DNA of 10,967 nt from JAGKXC01 sp964554385 (GCA_964554385.1 CAZKOM010000079.1:1-10967); one strand, 5' to 3'; positions 1 through 7,040 are shown, numbered from the stretch's first letter. Notes: generated by a model not told the origin, from the sequence alone. Numbers and translations are program-made.

Positions 1-1
1 C

Positions 2-421
2 CAACTCACCAATGCCATGGAAAACATGAAGAACAAAGGCATGCAGTTTGTACCAGGTGCCGTAGACGAGTGGTTAGATTGTGGCAACTATTCCGCTACC
101 GTGTACACCAACCAACGCGTACTGGAAAATAAATCCCACCTATTCAACCCTCAGGCAACCGCCTTTGGCGAAAATGTGACCATCCATCCACCATGTTTCA
201 TCGGCGAAAATGTATCTTTGAATAATTGTACCATCGGTCCACACACCAGTATTGGGAATGGAACCAAGGTAAACAATGCTACCATCAAAAATTCAATCGT
301 ACAGGAAAATTGCAGCATACAAAATTTCAACTGCCAAAACTCCATGATTGGAAATGCCGTTTCCATCGACGGAAACTCTATGGAATACTCACTCAGCGAT
401 TTCTCCACCATCGGAGCCTAA
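2..421 (+). CDS. Sugar-phosphate nucleotidyltransferase, C-terminal part (5' end outside window)
   Basis: The reading frame is already open at base 2 (residues QLTNAMENMKNKG), so this is the 3' end of a longer gene; the ATG at 17 is internal. The segment QLTNA...KG..FVPGAVDEWLDCGN is the end of the catalytic domain of the glucose-1-phosphate thymidylyltransferase / mannose-1-phosphate guanylyltransferase superfamily, which makes NDP-sugars from sugar phosphates and NTPs in the cytoplasm. From about base 160 the protein becomes a left-handed beta-helix of hexapeptide repeats (IHPPCFIGENVSL, CTIGPHTSIGNGTKV, ATIKNSIV, SMIGNAVSI), the usual tail of this subgroup. The sugar and nucleotide cannot be read from this fragment because the N-terminal Rossmann signature is missing. 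It is the first visible gene of a plus-strand run that continues with envelope proteins, which fits a role in surface glycan precursor supply (inference). Confidence 0.85.
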   Translation, partial: QLTNAMENMKNKGMQFVPGAVDEWLDCGNYSATVYTNQRVLENKSHLFNPQATAFGENVTIHPPCFIGENVSLNNCTIGPHTSIGNGTKVNNATIKNSIVQENCSIQNFNCQNSMIGNAVSIDGNSMEYSLSDFSTIGA

Positions 422-477
422 TCACTACCTACCTTACTAACGTCTCAAAAAACCTAACTTTTTCTAAAATCTCCTAC

Positions 478-1899
478 TTGGTTGCATTCGTTGTCCGAAT
501 AGCACTCGTTCTTGTTGCTTATGCTTCGGCATCCATCAACGCACAAGCAGTTTTTCCGCAACAGGAACAGGCTGACCCTTCCACCGTTTCCACCATACCA
601 GAAAACCTGGCCTTAAAAAAAGCAGTATTAGAAGCCGAAGCCTTATTTACCCAAGAAAAATATAACGAAGCTACCAAGGCCTACGAAAAATTGTTGGAAA
701 AACACAAAGAAGCTTGGATTTATTACCGATTGTCTACCCTGTACCAAAATAAAATACAGAAAACGCTGGTTGATGATGCAGCCAAAGATCCATCCGCATT
801 TAACCAACTGCATTTTCAAACGGTAAACTCAGCCGAAAAAGCCGTAGAACTGCAGCCAAAAAATCATATTTACCTACTGCATTTAGCAAGTTTGTACAAC
901 AACACACTGCCCCATAAATCCGCAAATCTGTATTCACAAGTAATTGGATTACAGCCCCGTAGTTCATCATTGTATGTGATGGCTGCAGAACACGCTGCCA
1001 AACAAATACGATTTTTACCTACCACCAACAGTGCTAAAAATCCTAGTTCAACATCCCCCTTTATCGACACCCTGTTAAGTATCGCCCAACAATATAAAAA
1101 ACAATTTGGCATCAATGCAGCCTACGTAGAAATGACCCTGTATGCCTACAATCGCATGCCCGGGAAAGAAGCCGCCAAAGACAGCTTAGTAAATCAGTGG
1201 AATGCCATTCGATTTCAACAAATAATCGCTGCTCCTTCAGAAAAAATTTCAACAAACACCCAAAATTCCGCCACCCCAAAAACAACTGAAACTACAGCCC
1301 CAAATTCATCAGAGCCGCAAATACCAGGAGATCCTATTCAGTCTAACGAACTTTCCAAGCAGTCTTCACCCATTTCCGTCCAACCGGCTCCAACAAATCA
1401 AACCCTTCCCTATATATCCCAGAAAATACATCAATCTGAACTGTTGTTTCGATGCGCACGATTGTATCACCTTATCCATTTCCCCGATCAACAACAAAAA
1501 GTAAAAGAGGAGTTCAATTCCTTGGAAGAAGATTACCCCTATTTGGATTGGTCGATTTCAAAAACATACGTCGATAAATTATCGCAAAATCCACAAGCAG
1601 AATATCCTATTACCTGGCCCAACCCCTCGCAATTGATCACAATAAATCCTGCATCGGCATTAATAATTTGGCAAAATATTGAATATCTTTCCCTACACTT
1701 GAACACTGCAGTTGCTCAATATCAGCCATTTCTTCAATCATTAGACGCCCTCGAAAAGCAACAATCCGTAAACCCACAGAACTATAAACAACTTGGTATT
1801 ATAATAGAATACCTATTAAAAACGTTTAATAGTAATACGGAATCAGCTAAACTGCTTCCTCACCTCGATAAATATAAAAAACTCGAAGATTTCAAATAG
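478..1899 (+). CDS. Secreted TPR-repeat protein
   Basis: This encodes a protein of about 473 aa if translation starts at the TTG at 478. The frame is open back to 226, but that ATG lies inside the upstream gene and the residues it would add look like out-of-frame noise. No ATG exists between the upstream stop (421) and the signal peptide. Residues 2-24 (VAFVVRIALVLVAYA...NAQA) form a signal peptide, so the product is exported. Residues about 42-90 (AEALFTQEKYNEATKAYEKL, then WIYYRLSTLY) and 117-180 (AEKAVELQPKNHIYLLHLASLY, then ANLYSQVIGLQP) read as helix-turn-helix TPR units. A Ser/Thr/Pro/Gln-rich linker follows at about 253-312, then a helical C-terminal domain I do not recognise. It probably acts as a periplasmic scaffold; partners are unknown. 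TAACTTTT at 455-462 is a 7/8 match to the -7 box and weakly supports the TTG start. Confidence 0.8.
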   Translation: MVAFVVRIALVLVAYASASINAQAVFPQQEQADPSTVSTIPENLALKKAVLEAEALFTQEKYNEATKAYEKLLEKHKEAWIYYRLSTLYQNKIQKTLVDDAAKDPSAFNQLHFQTVNSAEKAVELQPKNHIYLLHLASLYNNTLPHKSANLYSQVIGLQPRSSSLYVMAAEHAAKQIRFLPTTNSAKNPSSTSPFIDTLLSIAQQYKKQFGINAAYVEMTLYAYNRMPGKEAAKDSLVNQWNAIRFQQIIAAPSEKISTNTQNSATPKTTETTAPNSSEPQIPGDPIQSNELSKQSSPISVQPAPTNQTLPYISQKIHQSELLFRCARLYHLIHFPDQQQKVKEEFNSLEEDYPYLDWSISKTYVDKLSQNPQAEYPITWPNPSQLITINPASALIIWQNIEYLSLHLNTAVAQYQPFLQSLDALEKQQSVNPQNYKQLGIIIEYLLKTFNSNTESAKLLPHLDKYKKLEDFK

Positions 1900-1967
1900 T
1901 AAATTACACCGTTCTGGCATTGAATTTGACAACCAATACACCAACCATGCAATCGTTCATCTCCTCC

Positions 1968-2747
1968 ATGAAATTTATCGCCCTAAGTGCACTCTTAATT
2001 ACTACTGCTTCCTTAAATGCACAAACTATTTCCGGCGATTTAAACAGCAATAAAATTATTGGTCAAACCTATTCCATTCCTGTGGCCAATGAACAATGGA
2101 ATCACTTAGCAGCACGGTATGATGTGAATATCGATATGGGGAAAATGCCCCTCGCAGGTGCGTTTTCAATCCGAATGAAACGCGATTCTATTCTTTGGTT
2201 CAGCGCTTCTGCTGCCGTATTAGGCATCCAAATCGCCAAGGGTGTTATTACTCAGGATACCGCAAAAATTCAAGATTTATACAATAAAAAATACTATTGC
2301 ATCCCAACTTCGCAGTTAAGCGACATGATTGGTACACCGTTGGGATTAAAACAATTACAGGCCCTATTTCTAGGTCATGCTCTCGTGGATACCGGTACAT
2401 TAAAATTCGTAAAACCCGGGTACGAAAGCTTCGAATCACCTATTGGTGAATCGGCGTTTTCAATTCTAACCGTATTGATGAATAGCACCCAAACCATAGA
2501 AAAATCGCTTATCGCCTCACCCACCAATCCAAATACAAGCTGTTCTATTGGTAACACCGGATTTGAGAAAAGAGAGAACACCAATTTACCCACTAGAATT
2601 CAGGTAAAACTGAAAGATGAAGAAAATACTGCACAGTTAGATTTTTCGTTAAAAACAGCTCGTTTCGATGCCATACCTTCGTACCCATTCAGTGTCCCTG
2701 CTGGATATGAAACCGTAAATACCCTTGGTGGAAATAAACCCAAATAA
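1968..2747 (+). CDS. DUF4292 family periplasmic protein
   Basis: This encodes about 259 aa from ATG 1968. In-frame alternatives are ATG 1947 and TTG 1920. I prefer 1968 because it gives a compact signal peptide (MKFIALSALLITTASLNAQ). There is no lipobox cysteine, unlike many relatives, which suggests a soluble periplasmic protein. Residues about 73-96 (DSILWFSASAAVLGIQIAKGVIT, then DTAKIQDLYNKKYY) and 239-248 (YPFSVPAGYE) are the hallmark segments of DUF4292. That Bacteroidota family is thought to share the LolA/LolB-like lipoprotein-carrier fold, so a role in outer-membrane lipid or lipoprotein handling is plausible but is inference. It lies 68 bases after the TPR gene (20 bases if TTG 1920 is used) and its last bases overlap the possible start of the EnvC-like gene. 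This TPR - DUF4292 - EnvC/M23 order is, to my knowledge, common in Bacteroidota. Confidence 0.83.
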   Translation: MKFIALSALLITTASLNAQTISGDLNSNKIIGQTYSIPVANEQWNHLAARYDVNIDMGKMPLAGAFSIRMKRDSILWFSASAAVLGIQIAKGVITQDTAKIQDLYNKKYYCIPTSQLSDMIGTPLGLKQLQALFLGHALVDTGTLKFVKPGYESFESPIGESAFSILTVLMNSTQTIEKSLIASPTNPNTSCSIGNTGFEKRENTNLPTRIQVKLKDEENTAQLDFSLKTARFDAIPSYPFSVPAGYETVNTLGGNKPK

Positions 2748-4050
2748 AAATAGCATACCTAATAAGCAAGCGCTAATTGGAAAATTACGCTATTGTTTCC
2801 AAAGCGTACAAACGCCCTTGGGTAAATTTTTGGGGGTATTTCTGATTTTTGTTTTCATATTTACGCAAATCCTTTGGGCCGGAAATCCCAACAGAAAACA
2901 ATTAGAAGCTAAACGCAAACGCATGCAGCGTGAAATCGCTGAACAGAAAAAAATGCTGCGCTCTACCCAAAAGGAAAAGTCAGCAACACTGTCCAACTTA
3001 ACTGCATTAAACCAGATTATTCAACAAAGACAAGAAGTCATTAACGATATCGCCAGCGCGATCTCCTCCGTTTCTAAAGATATCAATAACAACAGTGTGT
3101 TGTTGGACTCCTTAACCAAGGAATACCAAAATCAACAACGGAAATTGAAAAAAACGGTTCTTCAAGCCTATAAATCACGCAAAAATGGAAAAGAAATTGC
3201 CTTCGTACTGTCGGCAAGGTCGTTTTCCGAAGCCATGAGACGCTGGACCTACCTGAAAAAAATATCTACCTATCGTAAACACCAAATTGTAACTATACGG
3301 GAACAATCTGCCCAATTGCAAGCCATTATTGCTCAGTTGGAAGGTACCAAAGTAGAAAAAACGATATTACTTAAAGAAAACGAAAGCGAATCAAGGGAAT
3401 TAGAAGCCGATAAAAAGGAAAAACAAAATTTAGTTAAAGAATTAACAGAACGGGAACAGGAAATCCGACAAAAAATCCGACAAAACGAGGCGGCTATTGC
3501 AAAATTGAATAGCGAAATCAATCGAATCATTCAACGAGAACTAACAAAAACCCGTAAATCATCGGCTAAAAAAACCGCTTCTACCTCCAAATCATCCACC
3601 TACAGCGCCAACCTATCGGCCGAAGCCAAAGCGTTGTCCGGCTCTTTCGCTAAAAATCGAGGCGACCTACCTTGGCCAACCACCGGTGGGTATATTTCTC
3701 AATCCTTCGGTGTGCATCAACACCCCGATCTTGAAGATATTCAAATGGTTAATAACGGTGTGGACATCACAGCCCCACGCGGATCTGCCGTGAGTGCCGT
3801 GTTCCAAGGAACCGTGAGTGCCATCCTCAATATTCCTACCCAGGGAATCGCAGTGATTGTTAGCCATGGCGAGTATTTTACGGTTTATTCCCGATTAAGC
3901 ATGGTTTTCATCGAAAAAGGACAAATTATCCGAATGGGCCAACATATTGGTAAACTCATGACCGATGACGAAGGCAAAGCCGTTCTTAATTTCCAAGTTT
4001 GGTACGGCCAAGAAAAACAAAATCCGCAAAATTGGTTGCGCGGTCGATAA
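2725..4050 (+). CDS. EnvC-like murein hydrolase activator with degenerate LytM (M23) domain
   Basis: This encodes up to 441 aa. No ATG precedes the mature region. Starts available are TTG 2725, GTG 2728 (both overlapping the DUF4292 stop) and TTG 2818, which would give a normal-length signal peptide (LGKFLGVFLIFVFIFTQILWAG). From TTG 2725, residues 32-52 are the export signal, about 57-140 and 190-275 are long charged coiled coils, 276-310 is a Ser/Thr/Lys/Ala linker, and 315-441 is a LytM/peptidase-M23 fold (PWPTTGGYISQSFGVHQHP...NNGVDITAPRGSAVSAVFQG). The metal and catalytic residues are altered: the first ligand His is Asn343 although Asp347 remains, the YxHLS His is Arg390, and the HxH pair is Val420/Asn422. 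The protein is therefore almost certainly not a peptidase. As with EnvC, it most likely activates a cell-wall amidase during division. It is the last gene of the left block. Confidence 0.87.
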   Translation: MVEINPNKNSIPNKQALIGKLRYCFQSVQTPLGKFLGVFLIFVFIFTQILWAGNPNRKQLEAKRKRMQREIAEQKKMLRSTQKEKSATLSNLTALNQIIQQRQEVINDIASAISSVSKDINNNSVLLDSLTKEYQNQQRKLKKTVLQAYKSRKNGKEIAFVLSARSFSEAMRRWTYLKKISTYRKHQIVTIREQSAQLQAIIAQLEGTKVEKTILLKENESESRELEADKKEKQNLVKELTEREQEIRQKIRQNEAAIAKLNSEINRIIQRELTKTRKSSAKKTASTSKSSTYSANLSAEAKALSGSFAKNRGDLPWPTTGGYISQSFGVHQHPDLEDIQMVNNGVDITAPRGSAVSAVFQGTVSAILNIPTQGIAVIVSHGEYFTVYSRLSMVFIEKGQIIRMGQHIGKLMTDDEGKAVLNFQVWYGQEKQNPQNWLRGR

Positions 4051-4061
4051 CTGTATATTTG
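4032..4061 (+). promoter_or_regulatory. Bacteroidota-type promoter for the 3-hydroxyacyl-CoA dehydrogenase gene
   Basis: TTG at 4032-4034, 19 bases, then TATATTTG at 4054-4061. This matches the Bacteroidota consensus of a TTG-like -33 element and a TAnnTTTG -7 element. The -7 box ends four bases before the ATG at 4066, so the mRNA would be leaderless or nearly so. The -33 element lies inside the 3' end of the EnvC-like gene. Confidence 0.7.
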
Positions 4062-4065
4062 TACT

Positions 4066-4908
4066 ATGGAAACCGTAGCAGTAATTGGCGCGGGTGTCAT
4101 GGGTTCCGGAATCGCTTTATGTGCTATTCAATCGGGCTATCCAACACTCTTGTTTGATGTGAATGCACAATCCCTGGAAAAAGGCGTAAAACACATCCAA
4201 AAACAGCTTGCCATTGCCGTTGAAAAAGGGAAAACCACCCAAGAAAAAGCCGATATCGCATTGCAGCGATTATCCACTACTACAGATAAAAATCAATTAA
4301 TAGCCAGCTTCATCATCGAAGCTGTAATTGAAAAACTATCCGTAAAACAAGAACTATTCACGCACCTGGAATCCATCAATTCGCCGCACTCAATTTTAGC
4401 CACCAATACCTCCTCCATTCCCATCACCCAAATTGGAGCTCCCTTAAAACACCCCGAACGCCTTGTGGGTGTGCATTTCTTTAACCCAGCCCATATCATG
4501 AAATTGGTGGAGATTATTAAAGGTGCCGCCACCAGTCCGGATATCGCAAAGGCCGCTTTCAATTGGGCACTTAGCCTAGGTAAAACCGCTGTATATGCCG
4601 AAGATGCTCCTGGATTTATTGTGAACCGTGTAGCCCGACATTATTACGTTGAATCCTTAAAAATTCTTGAAGAAAATGTAGCCGATATTCCGCAAATCGA
4701 TAACCTATTGCAAGCTTCAGGATTCAAAATGGGTGCTTTTAGATTAATGGATTTGATTGGAGTGGATACAAATTTCTCGGTTACTTCCTCCATGTACCAA
4801 CAGTTTCATTACGATCCCAAATTCCGACCTTCCCGAATTCAACAACAAAAGGTGGATGCAGGCCATCACGGCCAAAAAACTAAAATTGGATTTTATAGTT
4901 ACGAGTAA
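4066..4908 (+). CDS. 3-hydroxyacyl-CoA (3-hydroxybutyryl-CoA) dehydrogenase
   Basis: This 280 aa protein has the usual length of the short monofunctional enzymes (Hbd/PaaH/FadB2 type). It is a cytoplasmic, NAD(P)-dependent oxidoreductase interconverting 3-hydroxyacyl-CoA and 3-ketoacyl-CoA. The N-terminal Rossmann domain carries VIGAGVMGSGIA (GxGxxG at 8-13) and an acidic residue at the end of the second strand (FD31). Catalytic positions are intact: Ser in NTSS (114-117), His137 in HFFNPAHIMKLVEI, Glu149 twelve residues later, and Asn187 in PGFIVNR. The C-terminal helical domain (about 183-280) contains LMDLIGVD and the closing GxxGxKTKxGFY-like segment (GHHGQKTKIGFYSYE). No other beta-oxidation or phenylacetate genes are adjacent, so the pathway and symbol cannot be fixed. 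It has its own promoter (4032-4061) and is followed 35 bases later by the lipoprotein gene. Confidence 0.93.
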   Translation: METVAVIGAGVMGSGIALCAIQSGYPTLLFDVNAQSLEKGVKHIQKQLAIAVEKGKTTQEKADIALQRLSTTTDKNQLIASFIIEAVIEKLSVKQELFTHLESINSPHSILATNTSSIPITQIGAPLKHPERLVGVHFFNPAHIMKLVEIIKGAATSPDIAKAAFNWALSLGKTAVYAEDAPGFIVNRVARHYYVESLKILEENVADIPQIDNLLQASGFKMGAFRLMDLIGVDTNFSVTSSMYQQFHYDPKFRPSRIQQQKVDAGHHGQKTKIGFYSYE

Positions 4909-4943
4909 ATATTCGCACAAAATTTCCGTTATCCATACGTGCT

Positions 4944-5414
4944 ATGAAGAAATTCAGAATCCTTTCCGCTTTACTGTCGATTGCCACACTGATAGCGCTG
5001 TTAGTAATTTCTTCTTGCGACTCCAACAACCAAAGAATTGAAAATATCCCCAAGGGACCTGTAAACATAACTATCGACCTAAACCTTCCATCCTATCAAC
5101 ATCTTTGGGGTCCTGGTACCTATACATACCTAGAAGGGGGTGTAAACGGAGTAATCCTAACCCACGATTTTGATGGAACATGGTATGCATTTGAACGTAC
5201 CTGCGCCTTTGAGCCCCTCGGGAATTGTGCGCAAATCTGGGGCGATTCCATAGAAATGAATTTACGTTGTGGGAAATGGAATAACAACGAGTTTTCCTCT
5301 TGTTGCGGCTCAGCGTTTATGCTCAATGGATTTCCTATCAAAGGCAAAGCAAGATCTCGTTTAGCACCCTACTTTGTTTCCCAATCGGCCAACATCGTCC
5401 AAATCGTAAATTAA
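4944..5414 (+). CDS. Small lipoprotein with degenerate Rieske-like domain
   Basis: This encodes a 156 aa protein. Residues 1-24 are a lipoprotein signal peptide and ISSC places the lipidated cysteine at 25, so the mature protein is membrane-anchored. The rest resembles Rieske [2Fe-2S] domains: YTYLEGGVNGVILTHDFDGTWYAFERTC (57-87), then NLRCG, SSCCGSAF (118-125) and GFPIKGKARSRLAPY (129-143). These correspond to the CxH...C, CPCHGSxF and proline-loop regions. The iron-ligand histidines are absent: Phe89 stands where CxH needs His, and Cys121 stands at the His of the second motif. The five cysteines after Cys25 (87, 95, 109, 120, 121) could instead form disulfides or a different metal site. To my knowledge similar small Rieske-like lipoproteins occur across Bacteroidota without assigned function. 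No clear promoter is visible in the 35-base gap, so it may be co-transcribed with the dehydrogenase. Confidence 0.72.
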   Translation: MKKFRILSALLSIATLIALLVISSCDSNNQRIENIPKGPVNITIDLNLPSYQHLWGPGTYTYLEGGVNGVILTHDFDGTWYAFERTCAFEPLGNCAQIWGDSIEMNLRCGKWNNNEFSSCCGSAFMLNGFPIKGKARSRLAPYFVSQSANIVQIVN

Positions 5415-5421
5415 TCTGCCG

Positions 5422-5446
5422 CTATTGGAATGCTCATTTCCAGTAG
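5422..5446 (+). other. Imperfect hairpin downstream of the lipoprotein gene
   Basis: The arm CTATTGGAATG (5422-5432) and the arm CATTTCCAGTAG (5435-5446) can pair with one G-U wobble and one bulge across a two-base loop. It starts seven bases after the lipoprotein stop codon. There is no clean T-tract after it, so it may be a weak terminator, a 3'-end stabiliser or chance. Confidence 0.35.
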
Positions 5447-5530
5447 AAATGAATTTTCACCCTAATGTCATGAAGGAGGAAAAAAATGGGCAAAATTTGT
5501 GAAAAATCTTTTTTTTGTAATCGCATTTCT

Positions 5531-5538
5531 TATATTTG
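5531..5538 (+). promoter_or_regulatory. -7 box of the TSP3 beta-barrel gene
   Basis: TATATTTG is a perfect TAnnTTTG element 33 bases before the ATG at 5572. No TTG sits at the usual 17-23 base distance upstream; the nearest (5515-5517) is only 13 bases away. A run of eight T at 5509-5516 and the A-rich stretch before it may act as an upstream activating element. The leader would be about 25-30 nt, longer than for the other promoters in the window. Confidence 0.6.
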
Positions 5539-5571
5539 TCAACTACTAAAATACCCTGTAACTAACCCTAT

Positions 5572-6963
5572 ATGCAGATACATTACTTTAAACATTCATT
5601 TCTTGCACTTACTGCCTTAGTAAGCTCCGCAGCGGTGAACGCCCAATCTCCGGGCTCTCACGCTTTGGAGATTCAAGGTGGATTGCGCGAGTATTCCGGT
5701 GACTTAGGTTCGTCCATCGGTTTTCAACGCAGACCCGATTACCAAGGGGGTGGCGTAAATTTCGCATATTACATCAATGAAAAAATCGATGGATTAGCAG
5801 CTCTTTCTTTTGGCGATGTAGGTTTTGCACGCCATTGGGAAGGAGAAAATTGGCAATTGCCCGATTATGCTCGCTACCAATCTTTTAGAGCTAATACCGC
5901 TGATTTAACTTTAGGTGCTCGCTTCAAATTACTATCTGAAGAATCTGCCTTCCAACCCTACGTTCAAGCAGGTGTAGGTGGATTCTATTGCTTCAGCCAA
6001 GTGATTTGGGGTCCAAGCCCATACGTAAAAGACGAATTTGATCCAACATTAACCCGCAAACCTGCAATGACAGACATTAACGCTGCATTACAAGGTGGTT
6101 TGGGATTCAAATTCTTCTTCTCTGAAAAATTAGCATTGCATTGGAATTTTACACTAACGTATACGATGAGCGACATGTGGGACGGTGCGAACAACGCTGT
6201 TCCAGACCCTGTGCACCCACCAACACACAAATTGTGGCGTACCAACGATATGTGGTCTTTCCACAACATCGGTATTTCGTATGCCATGGGTGAAGGCGGT
6301 GGCGGAACAGCTCGCGTTTCCAGATCGCGTGGTGGTGATGTTTCCGTTGGAAAAGTTCGCGACGAAGACGAAGACGGCGTTTATGACAAATACGATAAAT
6401 GTAAAGGTACCTTACCTCAATACCGTAAATATGTGGATAGCCTTGGTTGTCCTACAGATTCTGACGAAGATGGTATCTTAGACGGTGACGATAAATGTAT
6501 CGATGTTAAAGGTTCTGCCGAATTTAAAGGTTGTCCTGACACCGATGGTGATGGTATCGAAGATCGCTTAGATGCTTGTCCTAAAGTTGCTGGTTTAGCT
6601 AAATTCAATGGTTGCCCCGATACAGACGGTGATGGTATCTCCGATAAAGATGATGCTTGTCCTACAGTTGCTGGTTTAGCTTCATTGAAAGGTTGCCCTG
6701 ATACCGATGGAGATGGTGTTGAAGATGGTAAAGACAAATGTCCTACCGTTGCAGGTACTATCGGTGCTAATGGTTGCCCAGACAAAGACGGTGATGGTGT
6801 AGGTGACGGAGAAGATAAGTGTCCTACAGTTGCTGGTACTGCCGCAGGTTCAGGTTGCCCTGATACAGACGGTGATGGTATCTTCGATCACGAAGATTCT
6901 TGCCCTACCGTTGCTGGTACGGCTGCCAACAAAGGTTGCCCCGATAAAAAGAAAAAGAAATAA
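5572..6963 (+). CDS. OmpA-like outer-membrane beta-barrel protein with seven TSP3 repeats, no OmpA C-terminal domain
   Basis: This 463 aa protein starts at ATG 5572 with a signal peptide cleaved after about residue 25 (LALTALVSSAAVNAQ). Residues about 30-240 alternate aromatic and hydrophobic strands with glycine-rich turns (ALEIQGGLREYSGDLGS, GGGVNFAYYINEKIDGLAAL, LTLGARFKLL, PYVQAGVGGFYCF), as in eight-stranded OmpA-type barrels. After a Gly/Arg/Ser hinge (about 241-262) come seven thrombospondin type 3 units of the form DxDxDGxxDxxDxCP...GCP (264-457), which bind calcium in known family members. The protein then ends in DKKKKK. Most Bacteroidota homologues continue with an OmpA peptidoglycan-binding domain of about 110 aa; here the stop is followed directly by a terminator, so the absence is real. 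Its own promoter, solo position and strong terminator suggest a monocistronic, possibly abundant outer-membrane protein. Confidence 0.88.
   Translation: MQIHYFKHSFLALTALVSSAAVNAQSPGSHALEIQGGLREYSGDLGSSIGFQRRPDYQGGGVNFAYYINEKIDGLAALSFGDVGFARHWEGENWQLPDYARYQSFRANTADLTLGARFKLLSEESAFQPYVQAGVGGFYCFSQVIWGPSPYVKDEFDPTLTRKPAMTDINAALQGGLGFKFFFSEKLALHWNFTLTYTMSDMWDGANNAVPDPVHPPTHKLWRTNDMWSFHNIGISYAMGEGGGGTARVSRSRGGDVSVGKVRDEDEDGVYDKYDKCKGTLPQYRKYVDSLGCPTDSDEDGILDGDDKCIDVKGSAEFKGCPDTDGDGIEDRLDACPKVAGLAKFNGCPDTDGDGISDKDDACPTVAGLASLKGCPDTDGDGVEDGKDKCPTVAGTIGANGCPDKDGDGVGDGEDKCPTVAGTAAGSGCPDTDGDGIFDHEDSCPTVAGTAANKGCPDKKKKK
6361..6942 (+). repeat. In-frame tandem TSP3 repeat array
   Basis: Seven coding units, of which the last five begin at 6538, 6619, 6700, 6781 and 6862 and are each exactly 81 bases (27 codons). 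Each starts GAy-Acn/AAA-GAy-GGT-GAy-GGT (Asp-x-Asp-Gly-Asp-Gly) and closes with the codons for Gly-Cys-Pro. The first two units (6361 and about 6454) are more diverged and irregular in length. Similarity is highest in the last four units, whose cores share CPTVAG, which indicates recent duplication or gene conversion and a potential for copy-number change. Confidence 0.9.
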
Positions 6964-6978
6964 TTTCTGACATATAGG

Positions 6979-7012
6979 AAAAAGGTCGCTCCCAACAGAG
7001 CGACCTTTTTTT
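6979..7012 (+). terminator. Strong Rho-independent terminator after the TSP3 barrel gene
   Basis: GGTCGCTC (6984-6991) pairs perfectly with GAGCGACC (6998-7005) around a six-base CCAACA loop. The stem is extended by five A-T pairs and followed by seven T (7006-7012). It lies 15 bases after the stop codon and separates the barrel gene from the DUF3822-rsmD unit. The A-run on the left arm means it could also work weakly on the minus strand. Confidence 0.95.
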
Positions 7013-7028
7013 ATTAATACAAATACAC

Positions 7029-7036
7029 CAACTTTG
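7029..7036 (+). promoter_or_regulatory. Probable -7 box of the DUF3822-rsmD unit
   Basis: CAACTTTG matches seven of eight positions of TAnnTTTG and ends four bases before the ATG at 7041, the same spacing as at 4054-4061. It starts just after the preceding terminator. No good TTG lies at -33, so this is weaker than the other promoters. Confidence 0.45.
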
Positions 7037-7040
7037 CCCC

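Noticed and set aside
226..477. Upstream extension of the TPR gene to the ATG at 226
   Set aside because: It would overlap the nucleotidyltransferase gene by nearly 200 bases, and the added residues look like an out-of-frame reading of the hexapeptide-repeat region with no export signal at the N terminus.
4757..5041. Plus-strand frame of 94 codons bridging the dehydrogenase and lipoprotein genes
   Set aside because: Overlaps the ends of two well-supported genes in another frame and shows no family features.
6185..6481. Plus-strand frame of 98 codons inside the barrel gene
   Set aside because: Shadow of the barrel gene; no start context and no recognisable domain.
6417..6785. Minus-strand frame of 122 codons opposite the TSP3 array
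   Set aside because: It is the mirror of the periodic coding repeats; its own periodicity (PSPSVSGQP) is forced by the plus-strand sequence.
6361..6942. Regularly spaced repeats as a CRISPR array
   Set aside because: The 81-base units have no constant repeat and variable spacer structure; they encode TSP3 calcium-binding motifs in frame.
6943..6963. Lysine-run end of the barrel gene as a frameshift that hides an OmpA domain
   Set aside because: A perfect terminator begins 15 bases after the stop, and no OmpA-like residues are encoded in any frame before the next gene.
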